Below, one piece after another: positions 18,262 to 28,322 of a DNA stretch of 64,000 nt. The position numbers were made by a program, and so were the translations under genes. The notes beneath the pieces were generated by a model, which saw nothing but the letters and a program-made list of their open reading frames with translations, ran no database searches and had not been told where the DNA came from. Each line of letters opens with the position of its first letter. The first letter of the stretch is position 1. The DNA is from Citrobacter amalonaticus. Lineage in GTDB: Bacteria > Pseudomonadota > Gammaproteobacteria > Enterobacterales > Enterobacteriaceae. Location: positions 50,541-114,540 of the forward strand of contig NZ_PQMB01000004.1 of the NCBI RefSeq assembly GCF_002918555.1. The letters run 5' to 3'.

Positions 18262-19053
18262 ATGAAACCGACCACCATCTCCCTGCTGCAAAAATGCAAA
18301 CAAGAGAAAAAGCGCTTCGCGACCATTACCGCCTACGACCACAGCTTCGCCAAACTGTTTGCTGATGAAGGCATCAACGTCATGCTGGTAGGCGACTCGC
18401 TGGGCATGACGATTCAGGGACATGACTCCACGCTGCCTGTTACCGTCGACGATATCGCTTACCACACGCGTGCCGTACGCCGTGGCGCCCCCCAGTGTCT
18501 GTTGCTCTCAGATTTGCCCTTTATGGCCTATGCCACTCCGGAACAGGCGTTTGAAAACGCGGCTATCGTCATGCGCGCCGGGGCCAATATGGTCAAAATT
18601 GAAGGCGGCGCATGGCTGGTCGATACCGTGAAGATGTTGACCGAACGCGCAGTGCCGGTGTGTGGACACCTCGGTCTTACCCCGCAGTCGGTAAATATCT
18701 TCGGGGGTTATAAAATTCAGGGGCGCGGCGACGCGGGCCAGGTGCTGCTGGATGATGCGCTGGCGCTGGAGGCTGCGGGCGCGCAGCTGCTGGTGCTGGA
18801 GTGTGTCCCTGTTGAGCTGGCAAAACGCGTCACAGAGGCGCTCTCCATTCCGGTTATCGGCATTGGCGCTGGCAATGTGACCGACGGTCAGATCCTGGTG
18901 ATGCACGATGCGTTTGGCATCACTGGCGGGCACATTCCAAAATTTGCCAAAAATTTCCTCCAGGAAGCAGGCGACATGCGCGCCGCGGTGCGGCAGTATA
19001 TTGCCGAAGTCGAGTCCGGCGTTTATCCGGGCGAAGAACACAGTTTCCATTAA
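18262..19053 (+). CDS. panB: 3-methyl-2-oxobutanoate hydroxymethyltransferase
   Basis: First committed step of pantothenate synthesis: methylene-THF plus alpha-ketoisovalerate to ketopantoate. It has 263 residues. The conserved [22 protein letters not shown] (Mg2+ ligand Asp) and IGIGAG regions are present. A CAGGAA ribosome site precedes the ATG. panC begins 11 nt after its stop, so panBC is an operon. Confidence 0.98.
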   Translation: MKPTTISLLQKCKQEKKRFATITAYDHSFAKLFADEGINVMLVGDSLGMTIQGHDSTLPVTVDDIAYHTRAVRRGAPQCLLLSDLPFMAYATPEQAFENAAIVMRAGANMVKIEGGAWLVDTVKMLTERAVPVCGHLGLTPQSVNIFGGYKIQGRGDAGQVLLDDALALEAAGAQLLVLECVPVELAKRVTEALSIPVIGIGAGNVTDGQILVMHDAFGITGGHIPKFAKNFLQEAGDMRAAVRQYIAEVESGVYPGEEHSFH

Positions 19054-19064
19054 GGAGTCACATT

Positions 19065-19919
19065 GTGTTGATTATTGAAACCCTGCCGCTGCTGCGTCAG
19101 CATATCCGCCGTTTACGTCAGGAAGGTAAACGTATCGCGCTGGTTCCAACCATGGGCAACCTGCACGATGGTCATATGAAGCTGGTTGATGAAGCGAAAG
19201 CACGTGCTGACATAGTAGTCGTGAGCATTTTTGTTAATCCGATGCAGTTTGATCGTCCGGACGATCTGGTTCGCTATCCACGCACGCTCCAGGAAGACTG
19301 CGAAAAGTTAAACAAGCGTAAAGTCGATCTGGTTTTTGCTCCGGCACCTGACCAAATCTATCCTCAGGGTATCGAAGGACAAACCTACGTTGACGTCCCC
19401 GGGCTTTCCACCATGCTGGAAGGCGCCAGCCGTCCTGGCCACTTCCGTGGCGTTTCCACGATTGTCAGCAAGCTGTTCAATCTGGTCCAGCCGGACATCG
19501 CCTGCTTTGGCGAGAAGGATTTCCAGCAGCTGGCGCTGATCCGCAAAATGGTTGCCGATATGGGCTACGACATTGAAATCGTCGGCGTACCGATTATTCG
19601 CGCCAAAGACGGTTTAGCCCTCAGCTCCCGTAATGGCTATCTGACCGCAGAGCAGCGCAAGATTGCGCCAGGCCTGTATAAAGTGATGAACGGCATAACT
19701 GAGAAACTATTAGCAGGCAACCGCGACCAGCAAGAGATGATTGCCATCGCTGAGCAGGAGTTGAATGAAAAAGGCTTTCGTGCCGATGACATTCAGATCC
19801 GCGATGCAGACACGCTGCTGGAACTGACGGAGACCAGCAAACGTGCGGTGATCCTGGTAGCGGCATGGCTCGGTCAGGCGCGCCTGATCGACAATCAGAG
19901 CGTGACATTAACCCAGTAG
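19065..19919 (+). CDS. panC: Pantothenate synthetase
   Basis: Joins pantoate and beta-alanine using ATP. It has 284 residues. Its nucleotidyltransferase motifs are [10 protein letters not shown] (HIGH-like) and [10 protein letters not shown] (KMSKS-like). The start is GTG at 19065 after TAAGGAGTCACATT, giving [10 protein letters not shown] as in E. coli. panD, supplying beta-alanine, follows 148 nt downstream, unlike K-12 where the yadD gene intervenes. Confidence 0.98.
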   Translation: MLIIETLPLLRQHIRRLRQEGKRIALVPTMGNLHDGHMKLVDEAKARADIVVVSIFVNPMQFDRPDDLVRYPRTLQEDCEKLNKRKVDLVFAPAPDQIYPQGIEGQTYVDVPGLSTMLEGASRPGHFRGVSTIVSKLFNLVQPDIACFGEKDFQQLALIRKMVADMGYDIEIVGVPIIRAKDGLALSSRNGYLTAEQRKIAPGLYKVMNGITEKLLAGNRDQQEMIAIAEQELNEKGFRADDIQIRDADTLLELTETSKRAVILVAAWLGQARLIDNQSVTLTQ

Positions 19920-20067
19920 ACAGGGGTTAAAAATCGGGCAATACTGCCTGAGGAATTTCTCAAAGCCGGCTTCGGCTGGCTTCGTTGACAACAAGACAGA
20001 CTCAAAATCATTCGGGTTGCCTCTGTGTTGGCCTCCTGAAAGATCCCGAGGATTAAAGGTAGATGTT

Positions 20068-20448
20068 ATGATTCGCACTATGCTGCAGGGCAAACTCCAC
20101 CGCGTGAAAGTGACTCAGGCGGATCTGCACTATGAAGGCTCCTGCGCCATTGATCAGGATTTTCTCGACGCCGCGGGCATTCTGGAAAATGAAGCCATTG
20201 ATATCTGGAACGTGAGCAACGGTAAACGCTTCTCGACCTATGCGATTGCGGCAGAACGCGGCTCCAGAATCATTTCCGTCAACGGTGCGGCCGCGCACTG
20301 CGCCGACGTCGGTGATATTGTGATTATTGCCAGCTTCGTCACCATGTCTGACGAAGAAGCGCGTACCTGGCAGCCGAAAGTCGCCTATTTTGATGGCGAC
20401 AATGAGATGAAACGTACCGCCAAAGCGATTCCGGTTCAGGTAGCCTGA
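20068..20448 (+). CDS. panD: Aspartate 1-decarboxylase proenzyme
   Basis: Makes beta-alanine from aspartate using a pyruvoyl cofactor formed by self-cleavage. It has 126 residues, like E. coli. The cleavage site Gly24-Ser25 is in HYEGSCAID; Tyr58-equivalent lies in STYAIAA. I start at [10 protein letters not shown] (20068), 17 codons inside the longest frame, matching the family and placing AAAGGT upstream. It converges with yadE, the stops being 6 nt apart. Confidence 0.97.
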   Translation: MIRTMLQGKLHRVKVTQADLHYEGSCAIDQDFLDAAGILENEAIDIWNVSNGKRFSTYAIAAERGSRIISVNGAAAHCADVGDIVIIASFVTMSDEEARTWQPKVAYFDGDNEMKRTAKAIPVQVA

Positions 20449-20454
20449 ACCCTG

Positions 20455-21684
20455 TCACCCCTGCGGCTGGTTGCTGACCAGCCGCGACATCGTTTCCAGC
20501 GAATCTGTTCTTAAGATATAGAGCCGTTTCAATAAGTACGGATTATCCCCCGGCTTCACCTTCCCTTTTACCGTTGTCACCGCCAGATGAAATCCGGCAT
20601 CGTGCGCGGCTTTAACCGCCATGGCGTTGTAGCCGCCAAACGGATATGAGAGATAGAGTACGTGCGGATTAAACTGGGTGAGCGATCGCCTCGAGCGTTC
20701 AAAATCAAACAAAATATTGTGATAGCTGCGACTGAGCAGAATTGGACGACGATGACCATCCACCCGATGTAAAAAATGGGTATGTGACTGGAAATCAAAA
20801 ACATCCCGGATTTCGCTGAGTTCCGAAACGCTCATAAACTGCAGCGATTTTGGATCCCACTTCTGTGGATGGCGCTTAATACGTGATGAAATAATAAACG
20901 CCGTCGCCTTCATTCCGTACTGCTTCAGTATCGGGTACGCATAACGGCTTACTGATTTCAGGCCATCATCAAAAGTAATCACTACCGCCCGTGCGGGCAG
21001 GTTCATGTTATTACGCACGTAGCCTTCAAGCTGATACAGCGTCAGCGTGCTGTAGCCGCGATCGCGCAGCCAGGTCATCTGGTTGCTGAAGGCGCGCACT
21101 GAGGTGGTCGTGGAGGTATGGCGAAAGCGGGTGTTCTCTTCATCGCGCAGGATGTGATGGTATGTCAGCACCGGAATACCGCTGTCTTCCTGCGCATCCA
21201 GGGCGCTGATATACGCCAGCCGATTGGCGATGCGAATCTGATACCAGGTCTGATTCAGCCGATCTTTCAGTTTGCTGATGATGGGATAACGCAGGTTATC
21301 CGCCAGCACGCCAAACGGGGCGCTGCCGATATCCGGCGCATTATAAACCGGCGTATCTTTCCAGGTGATCAGGTTCTGGTTGCTGAGCGGTTTGTTGAGA
21401 TCGCCCAGACCATCTTCTACCTTCTGCCGCCCCTGAACGACATCCAGGTGTCCTTTATCAATAAACCCCGTTCCAAAGCCAAATTTAAACTCATAATAAT
21501 CTGCGGCAATGGGGATAACAGAGAGGATCTGCCCGGCACGAACGTGACCCACCGTCACCATCTGGTCGCCAATTTGCGCCCAGATAGCAGCATCTTCAGT
21601 CGTTTGCATGTAACGAGCGGGCAGAACGGCCGCCGCACAACCGGAGAAAAAGACGAACACAACGAGCAGAACACGCATGACCAT
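20455..21684 (-). CDS. yadE: Predicted polysaccharide deacetylase YadE
   Basis: Exported protein with an NodB/polysaccharide deacetylase domain; substrate unknown. It has 409 residues, equal to E. coli. A hydrophobic N-terminus ([19 protein letters not shown]) acts as signal peptide; the Cys in it could be read as a weak lipobox. An SH3-like N-terminal region is followed by the deacetylase core with TYHHIL, VITFDDG (metal Asp pair) and a FQSHTHFLH metal site. An ATG two codons further in is an alternative start. Confidence 0.93.
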   Translation of the reverse strand: MVMRVLLVVFVFFSGCAAAVLPARYMQTTEDAAIWAQIGDQMVTVGHVRAGQILSVIPIAADYYEFKFGFGTGFIDKGHLDVVQGRQKVEDGLGDLNKPLSNQNLITWKDTPVYNAPDIGSAPFGVLADNLRYPIISKLKDRLNQTWYQIRIANRLAYISALDAQEDSGIPVLTYHHILRDEENTRFRHTSTTTSVRAFSNQMTWLRDRGYSTLTLYQLEGYVRNNMNLPARAVVITFDDGLKSVSRYAYPILKQYGMKATAFIISSRIKRHPQKWDPKSLQFMSVSELSEIRDVFDFQSHTHFLHRVDGHRRPILLSRSYHNILFDFERSRRSLTQFNPHVLYLSYPFGGYNAMAVKAAHDAGFHLAVTTVKGKVKPGDNPYLLKRLYILRTDSLETMSRLVSNQPQG

Positions 21685-21745
21685 ATGAGATAACCGCAGC
21701 GAGAAAACGCAATGATTGTAGCAAAAGCGTCATCAATAGCACTGT

Positions 21746-22186
21746 CTAATAGTCATACAAATCATGCTTCAGCACAAAAGGCGGATTCTTTTGCTGCTGA
21801 TGCCAGAGGCTGGTGACATCCGGCGTACCAAGAGCCACGATCCTGTCGCGAAAGGCAACGCTGCTCATCGACTCCCGTGATGAAAGCATTTGTTCCAGCA
21901 ATGGATAGCTCACCCCGGAAATCACTTCACACTGCAAATGCTTATGGCTCATCAGAGACGCCACCCGGTACGGCGCAGCGCCGGAAATATCGGTCAGAAA
22001 GATGACGCCATCGCCAGAGTCTGTGGCATGCAGGGCATCGCACATCATCCTGCTCAGCATATTCGCACTCAGGCCGCGCCAGAAATTCACCGCCCGGCAT
22101 TGTGCCTGTGGACCATACTGTTTTTCCAGACGATCCAGCAGCTCCTCCGCCTTATCGTCATGGCATGTAATTACCCAACCTAACAT
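21746..22186 (-). CDS. yadI: Predicted PTS EIIA component, mannose-type (YadI)
   Basis: A 146-residue EIIA domain of the mannose/PTS-fructose superfamily, as in E. coli YadI. The phosphorylatable His is His9 in MLGWVITCHDDKAEELL. No matching EIIB, EIIC or EIID genes are nearby, so its partner and sugar are unknown; it may receive phosphate from HPr for regulation. AGGAGGT-like sequence precedes the start. Confidence 0.92.
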   Translation of the reverse strand: MLGWVITCHDDKAEELLDRLEKQYGPQAQCRAVNFWRGLSANMLSRMMCDALHATDSGDGVIFLTDISGAAPYRVASLMSHKHLQCEVISGVSYPLLEQMLSSRESMSSVAFRDRIVALGTPDVTSLWHQQQKNPPFVLKHDLYDY

Positions 22187-22290
22187 CGCCCACCTCCTTA
22201 GCAGGCGAGTAGTTTATCAGGGTGATAAATGGATAATGATGACAGCCGTCAAAACTCTCCTCTCCCTTGCAGGAGAAGAGAAGAATCGAA

Positions 22291-23061
22291 TCAGCTACGC
22301 AATCCGCGACCGCGCTGAATCAAAGACCAGCACAGCAGATAAAACGCCGCGATAAACACCACCAGTACCCCAAAGGTGGTGACCAGCGGCACGTCATGGA
22401 TCCCGAGGAAACCGTAGCGGAAACCGCTGATCATGTAGACAATCGGGTTCAGTTGCGACAGCCCCTGCCAGAACGGCGGCAGCAGCGTCAGGGAGTAAAA
22501 CACCCCGCCCAGGTAAGTCAGCGGCGTCAGCACGAAGGTGGGGATCAGGCTGATATCGTCGAAGGTTTTGGCAAACACGGCGTTTAGCAAACCCGCCAGC
22601 GAGAACAGCACCGCCGTCAGCACCAGCGTTAAGGCGACAAACAGCCAGGAGTGAACCTGGAAGGGCACAAAGAACAGCGATATCGCCGTCACCAGAATCC
22701 CGACGCACAGCCCACGCGCCACGCCACCACCGACAAACCCGGCGATAATAACGTGCGTCGGCACCGGCGCAACCAGCAGTTCTTCAATATTGCGCTGAAA
22801 TTTGGCGCTAAAGAATGACGACGCCACGTTCGCGTAAGCGTTGGTGATTACCGCCATCATAATCAGGCCTGGCACAATAAACTGCATGTAGCTAAAGCCA
22901 TGCATCTCGCCAATCCGCGAGCCGATCAGGTTGCCGAAGATAATAAAATAGAGCGTCATCGTGATGACGGGCGGCACCAGCGTCTGCACCCAGATGCGCA
23001 TAAAGCGATTAATCTCTTTCGCCCAGATGCTTTTCAGCGCGACCCAGTAAAGCTGCATCAT
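22291..23061 (-). CDS. yadH: ABC-2 type exporter permease YadH
   Basis: Inner-membrane permease of a two-gene ABC exporter whose substrate is unknown. It has 256 residues and about six hydrophobic helices, and belongs to the ABC-2/DrrB-type family, with the conserved region FSAKFQRNIEELLVAPVP. Its start overlaps the yadG stop by 4 nt, so the pair is coupled. Confidence 0.95.
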   Translation of the reverse strand: MMQLYWVALKSIWAKEINRFMRIWVQTLVPPVITMTLYFIIFGNLIGSRIGEMHGFSYMQFIVPGLIMMAVITNAYANVASSFFSAKFQRNIEELLVAPVPTHVIIAGFVGGGVARGLCVGILVTAISLFFVPFQVHSWLFVALTLVLTAVLFSLAGLLNAVFAKTFDDISLIPTFVLTPLTYLGGVFYSLTLLPPFWQGLSQLNPIVYMISGFRYGFLGIHDVPLVTTFGVLVVFIAAFYLLCWSLIQRGRGLRS

Positions 23062-23984
23062 GCGCGATCTCCTTGTTTTTCATGAACCAGTGACACAAAC
23101 AGCTCTTCCAGGCGGTTCGCCTTGTTACGCATACTCAGCACCTGAATCCCCTGGGCGCTGAGCTGACTGAAAACGCTGTTAATCCCTTGTTCACGCAGCA
23201 CTTCCACCTCCAGCGTTGAGGTATCCACCAGACGATACTGGTAACCATCAAGCTTCGGCAGCGGGCTTTTCGGTGCCAGATCGAGAATAAAGGTTTCGGA
23301 TTTCAGCTTGGACAGCAGTGCCTTCATGGAGGTGTTCTCCACCAGTTCGCCATGCTGAATGATGCCAATATTGCGGCAGAGCATTTCCGCCTCTTCAAGG
23401 TAGTGCGTGGTCAGAATGATGGTGGTGCCTTTGTCGTTGAGATCTTTCAGAAAACCCCACATTGAACGACGTAGCTCAATATCCACACCGGCGGTCGGTT
23501 CATCAAGAATCAGCAACTTAGGCTCGTGCATCAGCGCACGGGCGATCATCAGACGGCGCTTCATCCCGCCGGACAACATCCGCGCACGTTCGTTACGCTT
23601 TTCCCACAGATCGAGCTGTTTCAGATACTTTTCGCTACGTTCGATAGCCTCTTTACGCTCAACGCCATAGTATCCCGCCTGGTTAACCACAATCTGCTGG
23701 ACAGTCTCAAACGGGTTAAAGTTAAATTCCTGCGGCACCAGCCCCAGTTGACGTTTGGCATTGACGACATCTTTTTCGAGATCGTAACCAAAGACGCTGA
23801 CACGCCCGGAGGTTTTGTTTACCAGGGAACTGATAATGCCGATGGTCGTCGACTTCCCAGCCCCGTTTGGCCCCAGAAGCGCGTAGAAATCCCCCGCTTC
23901 GACCTGCAAATCGATACCGCGAAGCGCCTGAACGCCTCCCGGATACGTTTTTTTAAGTTGTTGAAGTTCCAGTGCTATGGTCAT
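23058..23984 (-). CDS. yadG: ABC exporter ATPase YadG
   Basis: Cytoplasmic ATPase partner of YadH. It has 308 residues. Walker A is GPNGAGKST, the signature is LSGGMKRRLMIARAL, Walker B is LLILDEPTAGVD, and the switch His is in ILTTHYLEEAE. A C-terminal regulatory domain (about residues 220-308) follows, as in DrrA-type exporters. It is divergent from can; an ERIC element lies between. Confidence 0.96.
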   Translation of the reverse strand: MTIALELQQLKKTYPGGVQALRGIDLQVEAGDFYALLGPNGAGKSTTIGIISSLVNKTSGRVSVFGYDLEKDVVNAKRQLGLVPQEFNFNPFETVQQIVVNQAGYYGVERKEAIERSEKYLKQLDLWEKRNERARMLSGGMKRRLMIARALMHEPKLLILDEPTAGVDIELRRSMWGFLKDLNDKGTTIILTTHYLEEAEMLCRNIGIIQHGELVENTSMKALLSKLKSETFILDLAPKSPLPKLDGYQYRLVDTSTLEVEVLREQGINSVFSQLSAQGIQVLSMRNKANRLEELFVSLVHEKQGDRA

Positions 23985-24017
23985 GAATAATTACTTACCT
24001 TACGTTCTTACACTTTC

Positions 24018-24138
24018 ATACACGTCATCCTTCGAGGTGCATCATGGCTGACTGCCTTCACTCCCTCCCCATCGCTTACCGATGTAAGCGCCAGGGATTC
24101 ATTCAATTGCCGCCCCGATGCGCCCCGAATGATTTTGT
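24018..24138 (-). repeat. ERIC element (inverted) between yadG and can
   Basis: Read on the minus strand it runs from AATCATTCGGGGCGCA through GAATCCCTGGCGCTTACATC and GTAAGCGATGGGG to GATGCACCTCGAAGGATGAC. Order and spacing match the classic 127-bp ERIC with its central GTGAATCCCCAGGAGCTTAC palindrome. Such elements are transcribed and can form long hairpins; this one lies in the promoter region shared by yadG and can. Confidence 0.75.
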
Positions 24139-24219
24139 ATATATTATGTGGTTTAAATAATCCTGGAGTTGCCCTATATTAGCCCAACGCACTTATTTGG
24201 TTACAGGTCGTTAACCTCC

Positions 24220-24882
24220 ATGAAAGACATAGATACACTCATCAGCAACAATTCACTATGGTCAAAAATGCTGGTGGAAGAGGATCCCGGATTTTTTGAG
24301 AAACTGGCGCAAGCGCAGAAACCGCGTTTTCTATGGATTGGATGTTCCGACAGTCGCGTTCCCGCAGAACGTTTAACCGGTCTTGAGCCGGGCGAATTGT
24401 TTGTTCACCGTAATGTTGCCAACCTGGTCATCCACACCGATCTGAACTGCCTCTCCGTCGTTCAGTATGCAGTTGATGTCCTGGAAGTTGAACACATTAT
24501 TATCTGCGGCCACTACGGTTGTGGCGGTGTCCAGGCTGCGGTTGAGAACCCTGAACTGGGTCTTATCGACAACTGGCTGCTACACATCCGTGATATCTGG
24601 TTCAAACATAGCTCATTGCTCGGCGAAATGCCGCAGGAGCGTCGTATGGACACCCTGTGCGAGCTGAACGTGATGGAACAGGTGTATAACCTGGGTCACT
24701 CCACCATCATGCAGTCCGCCTGGAAGCGCGGTCAGAAAGTGACGATTCACGGCTGGGCTTATGGTATTCATGACGGCCTGCTGCGCGATCTGGAAGTGAC
24801 GGCCACCAGTCGTTCCACTCTGGAGCAGCGTTACCGCCAGGGCGTGTCTAACCTCAGCCAGAAACACGTAAACCATAAATAA
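24220..24882 (+). CDS. can: Beta-class carbonic anhydrase
   Basis: Interconverts CO2 and bicarbonate; essential for growth in air in E. coli. It has 220 residues, same as E. coli Can (yadF). Zinc ligands are visible: CSDSR (Cys42, Asp44) and HYGCGGV (His98, Cys101). I start at [10 protein letters not shown] (24220), 17 codons inside the longest frame, matching E. coli; a CCTCC stretch precedes it, so the ribosome site is weak. In K-12 hpt is the next gene; here an autotransporter intervenes. Confidence 0.97.
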   Translation: MKDIDTLISNNSLWSKMLVEEDPGFFEKLAQAQKPRFLWIGCSDSRVPAERLTGLEPGELFVHRNVANLVIHTDLNCLSVVQYAVDVLEVEHIIICGHYGCGGVQAAVENPELGLIDNWLLHIRDIWFKHSSLLGEMPQERRMDTLCELNVMEQVYNLGHSTIMQSAWKRGQKVTIHGWAYGIHDGLLRDLEVTATSRSTLEQRYRQGVSNLSQKHVNHK

Positions 24883-25287
24883 ACCTGTCACAAAGCCGGG
24901 CGGCGGCGTCACCTGCCCCGCCCCGGCTCTTCCCGGCCTTATTTTAAAATATTTCTCAAAAAAACATAACCCATGCAAATAATAAATATTCGAATAAAAG
25001 CATTTTCTCGTTTTTATCATCCTGCCGTCGCGAAATAGTGGGTTATTTCCCCTTTAAATATTCGCGTAACAGATACATGGGTATAGCTGAAATCGTCATA
25101 GATTAAAACAATGGGATCCCTTCCTGTTAGCATCGCTCAGGCAGAGTGGCTACGTTATCAAAAAAGCCCAAGAAATACTGCATAATTTACAGCAAGTTAT
25201 TGGAATATGACGTTTTGTCATAAATACCTTCCGCTAAAGAAACGATGTTAATTAATTAAATAGATAATTAACGTTAAAGGGATTTTT
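24883..25287. promoter_or_regulatory. Intergenic region upstream of the autotransporter
   Basis: 405 nt without a gene. The first 45 nt hold an imperfect GC-rich stem (GCCGGG at 24895 with CCCGGC-type sequence near 24922-24927, followed by TTATTTT), a probable can terminator. The rest is AT-rich, unlike the flanking core genes, and ends in AAAGGG as ribosome site for the gene at 25288. AT-rich upstream DNA is typical of H-NS-silenced surface genes; that is inference. Confidence 0.45.
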
Positions 25288-28266
25288 ATGAAATATAAAT
25301 TGATCAGCATGAGTGTGGCGATGGCGCTCACGGTTAATTACGCGCATGCCGCCGCACCGTTAAACATTGAAAATAGTTGCCCCGAAGACGCCAGTAAATT
25401 AACCCCGGAGCAGAAAAAGAAACTGCCTGCCAATTGCCTGCAGGATGAAGGGTTAAATCAGAAACTGATATGGGGAGGCGTCGCGGGCGCAGCGGCCATT
25501 GCGGGTATCGTTATTGCGGCCAGCGGTAGCGGCGGAGGTGGCGGCAGCGATGACCACACGCCGGATACCCCTGATACGCCAGATACACCGGACACCCCTG
25601 ATACGCCTGATACCCCAGATACGCCGGACACTCCAGATACACCGGACACCCCAGATACACCGGACACGCCGGATGAACCTGTCACCTACAGCAAAACGTT
25701 CCCGAATAATCTGACCGTGACGTCCAGCGAGCCGCTTGCGCAGACCACCCGCGCGACCTTCATGTTTGGCGATAGCGCCACGCCGTTGCAGGGTCAGGAG
25801 CAGGCGGACGGCACCTGGCTTATCACTGATGCTGCGGGCAATGAGTATGTCATCACCGCGCTCGATCAGACCACCGGGAAAACCGACGGCTATGTCGCCG
25901 CGCATAAAAATGCCGACGGCGTGATTGATTACCGCGGCAAATGGCAGTTTGACGAGCAGGGCAACAAGGTCAGGCTGAACACCTATACCACGATGAGTGG
26001 CCTGGACGTGCCCGAAGGTGCGCCGGTGACCCTGTCCACCCAGGGCAGCCTGACGCCGGTAATCATTGAAAACACGGGGGAAACCAATGCCCGGCTCAAC
26101 GACGGAAACGACGTCCAGACCCAATTCATTACGATTAAGAGTAACACCACCTATCTGATGAGCGGCGATGTGAATCTGGAGATCGTTGACAATGGTAATT
26201 CAATGAATGGCTTTGCGCTGGATGGCGAAGGTGCCCGCGCCATCGTGGGTAAAGACAGCACACTGACCTTCAGCAATGGCGACAACAACACCTCTGCAAC
26301 CCTCGCTTATTCTCCTGCGTCTCAGGGCTACTTCGACAACTACGGTACGATCCTGTTGAGTAACGGCAGTCCTGATCAGGTAGGTTATACAACATACCTC
26401 ACTGATGGTGCCAAACCTGGCGTGGGCGGTTCCGGGAAGCTGGATTTTACTAACCATAGCGGCGCGACGATAACATTAAGCAATGCGTTATCTCAGCGGG
26501 TGTATCTCTGGCTCGGCGCCGGTAATTTTGTCAACGACGGTACCATCACCGCGACCGGCGCTAACGTCACTGTCGCCAGCGCTCATAGTCAGAGTCAGGG
26601 CGAACCAGGTACGCTGACCAATAACGGCACCATCACCATTAACGGCGATAACGCCACGGTATTCCAGGATTTGAGCGGCACGACGTCCGTGAATAACGGC
26701 ACCATTAACCTGGGCCTGCAGCAGGACGCCGACCTGAACGCAACAGGTATGACCGCCTTCCAGAGCTCGACCTCTGATGCAGTGGCAATTAACGGCACGA
26801 CCGGCGTGGTGAACATCTATGCCAACGATTCCGCTGTTTTTGACCGTGGCGGCAGCACGTCTACCGCCAGGTTAATCAACTACGGCCAGTACAATATCGC
26901 CCCCGACGTAACGGGCTCCAGCCTGGTCCGTGGCGAAGCTGACAGCGTGGTGCAGAATACCGTGCAGGGCTACACCGTCGGCACCACCGCCAGCGGCACC
27001 TACGGGACTTACTCCGCGAGCAGCTACACCATTAAAGAGGCAAAAGTGAATACCGGCTTTGTGCTGGGCACCAGCGCGCAGAGCGTCACAATGGATAACG
27101 TCTTCACCGGTCAGGATATTCAGGGTGAAGAGAATATCGCCTCTACCAGCGCGGTATGGCGCGCTGACGCCAGCAAAGACAGCAGCGGCAACGTTGATGT
27201 GACCATGACCAAAAACGCCTACACCGACGTGGTCACCGACAGCAATGTCAGCGACATGGCGCAAGCGCTTGACGCGGGTTATACCAATAACGCGTTGTAT
27301 AACAGCCTCAACCTGGAAACCGCCGGGCAGGTCACAGACGCGATGCGCCAGCTCTCCGGCATGAAAGCCGTGACGGCCAACCGTGAGTCGCGCGTGCTCA
27401 GCAACCGCTTTAACATGATGCAAACCAGCGGCGTGAAAACGGAAAGCGGCCTCGGCTTTAACGTTATCGCCCAGAACGACAGTCGTGCCGAACTCGGCAA
27501 CAATGCCCGCTTTGACATGCTCTCGCTCAGCCAGCGTTTTGACCTGTCGCCAACGCAGAACCTGAGTATGCAATACGGCATGGCGCGCATCGTCGACGGT
27601 CAGGCGAAAGAGGCCGGGGATAATGGCCTGACGGGTGGCTTCAGCCAGTTCTTCGGTATGCAGCATGACGTGCAGTTTGCCGATGATGTGATGCTGAGCA
27701 ACAGCCTGCGCTATGACCTCCAGCAGTTGCAAAGCGATCGTCTGGTCAGCTACGGCGCGGTCAATACCACCGGCAGCTCCGACTCCGTCCAGCAGTATCT
27801 GGAATGGCGCTCTCAGTTCAGCAAATCGTTCAGTCTGAGCGACGAGCTGAGCATCGCGCCGTTAGCGGGCGTTAAATTCCGCCACGGCAGCGACAACGGC
27901 ATGGATGAAACGGGCGCAGGCGATTTCAACCTGCAAATGAGCGGCGGTTCCAAAACGGCGGTAGACGCCACCGTTGGCCTGAAGCTGGACTATCAGGGCA
28001 GCAACGGCTGGGCGGTTAACGCGATGGTCGAAGGCAGCCCGAATCTCACCTTTAGCCAGAGCCAGCGCAGCGGCGAACTGCAGGGCGCGGCGGGTCAGCG
28101 CTTTGCGATTGACAGCGGCGAACAGGGCGGCGGGATTAACAGCTTTGCTTCCGTCGGGGTAAACTATCTGCAGAAAAACAGCCAACTGCGGGCGGAAGCC
28201 TTCAGCTGGCGTGAGGACGGTCTCAGCGACAAGGGCATGATGCTCAACTACGGCTATCAGTTCTGA
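25288..28266 (+). CDS. Type V autotransporter with PDT-repeat linker
   Basis: Large predicted surface protein of 992 residues. Order: signal peptide (MKYKLISMSVAMALTVNYAH, cleavage near residue 22); a short conserved segment (PEDASKLTPEQKKKLPANC); a hydrophobic stretch (about residues 60-80) ending in poly-Gly; 12 tandem PDT triplets; a repetitive beta-helix-like passenger with recurring N-(D/N)-G-T-I-T motifs (about 260-650); and a C-terminal barrel (about 710-992) ending in YGYQF. It resembles the BigA-type autotransporter group of Salmonella, but I cannot confirm a named homologue. No catalytic triad is evident, so adhesion is likelier than protease activity. Confidence 0.88.
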   Translation: MKYKLISMSVAMALTVNYAHAAAPLNIENSCPEDASKLTPEQKKKLPANCLQDEGLNQKLIWGGVAGAAAIAGIVIAASGSGGGGGSDDHTPDTPDTPDTPDTPDTPDTPDTPDTPDTPDTPDTPDTPDEPVTYSKTFPNNLTVTSSEPLAQTTRATFMFGDSATPLQGQEQADGTWLITDAAGNEYVITALDQTTGKTDGYVAAHKNADGVIDYRGKWQFDEQGNKVRLNTYTTMSGLDVPEGAPVTLSTQGSLTPVIIENTGETNARLNDGNDVQTQFITIKSNTTYLMSGDVNLEIVDNGNSMNGFALDGEGARAIVGKDSTLTFSNGDNNTSATLAYSPASQGYFDNYGTILLSNGSPDQVGYTTYLTDGAKPGVGGSGKLDFTNHSGATITLSNALSQRVYLWLGAGNFVNDGTITATGANVTVASAHSQSQGEPGTLTNNGTITINGDNATVFQDLSGTTSVNNGTINLGLQQDADLNATGMTAFQSSTSDAVAINGTTGVVNIYANDSAVFDRGGSTSTARLINYGQYNIAPDVTGSSLVRGEADSVVQNTVQGYTVGTTASGTYGTYSASSYTIKEAKVNTGFVLGTSAQSVTMDNVFTGQDIQGEENIASTSAVWRADASKDSSGNVDVTMTKNAYTDVVTDSNVSDMAQALDAGYTNNALYNSLNLETAGQVTDAMRQLSGMKAVTANRESRVLSNRFNMMQTSGVKTESGLGFNVIAQNDSRAELGNNARFDMLSLSQRFDLSPTQNLSMQYGMARIVDGQAKEAGDNGLTGGFSQFFGMQHDVQFADDVMLSNSLRYDLQQLQSDRLVSYGAVNTTGSSDSVQQYLEWRSQFSKSFSLSDELSIAPLAGVKFRHGSDNGMDETGAGDFNLQMSGGSKTAVDATVGLKLDYQGSNGWAVNAMVEGSPNLTFSQSQRSGELQGAAGQRFAIDSGEQGGGINSFASVGVNYLQKNSQLRAEAFSWREDGLSDKGMMLNYGYQF
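25561..25677 (+). repeat. Tandem 9-bp repeat encoding (PDT)12-PDE
   Basis: Twelve 9-bp units encode Pro-Asp-Thr and a thirteenth encodes Pro-Asp-Glu. Codons vary (CCG/CCA/CCT, GAT/GAC, ACA/ACG/ACC/ACT), so the amino acids are conserved more than the DNA. The array may expand or contract in frame, changing the length of an extended acidic spacer. Confidence 0.95.
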
Positions 28267-28292
28267 TAAACCGCTTTTATCTCCTCGTAAAT

Positions 28293-28315
28293 AAGGCAGG
28301 GTTTTCCCTGCCTTT
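28293..28315 (+). terminator. Bidirectional terminator between the autotransporter and hpt
   Basis: Stem AAGGCAGGG / CCCTGCCTT with a TTTT loop, 27 nt past the autotransporter stop and 8 nt past the end of hpt on the other strand. The convergent genes can share it. Confidence 0.8.
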
Positions 28316-28322
28316 CACGCGC

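Noticed and set aside
19956..19985. Hairpin AAGCCGGC-TTCG-GCTGGCTT between panC and panD considered as a terminator
   Set aside because: No T tract follows and panD lies downstream on the same strand, so termination is not well supported; it may just be a structured spacer.
25458..25685. Minus-strand frame of repeated SGV units
   Set aside because: It is the complement of the (PDT)12 array of the autotransporter and not a separate repeat protein.
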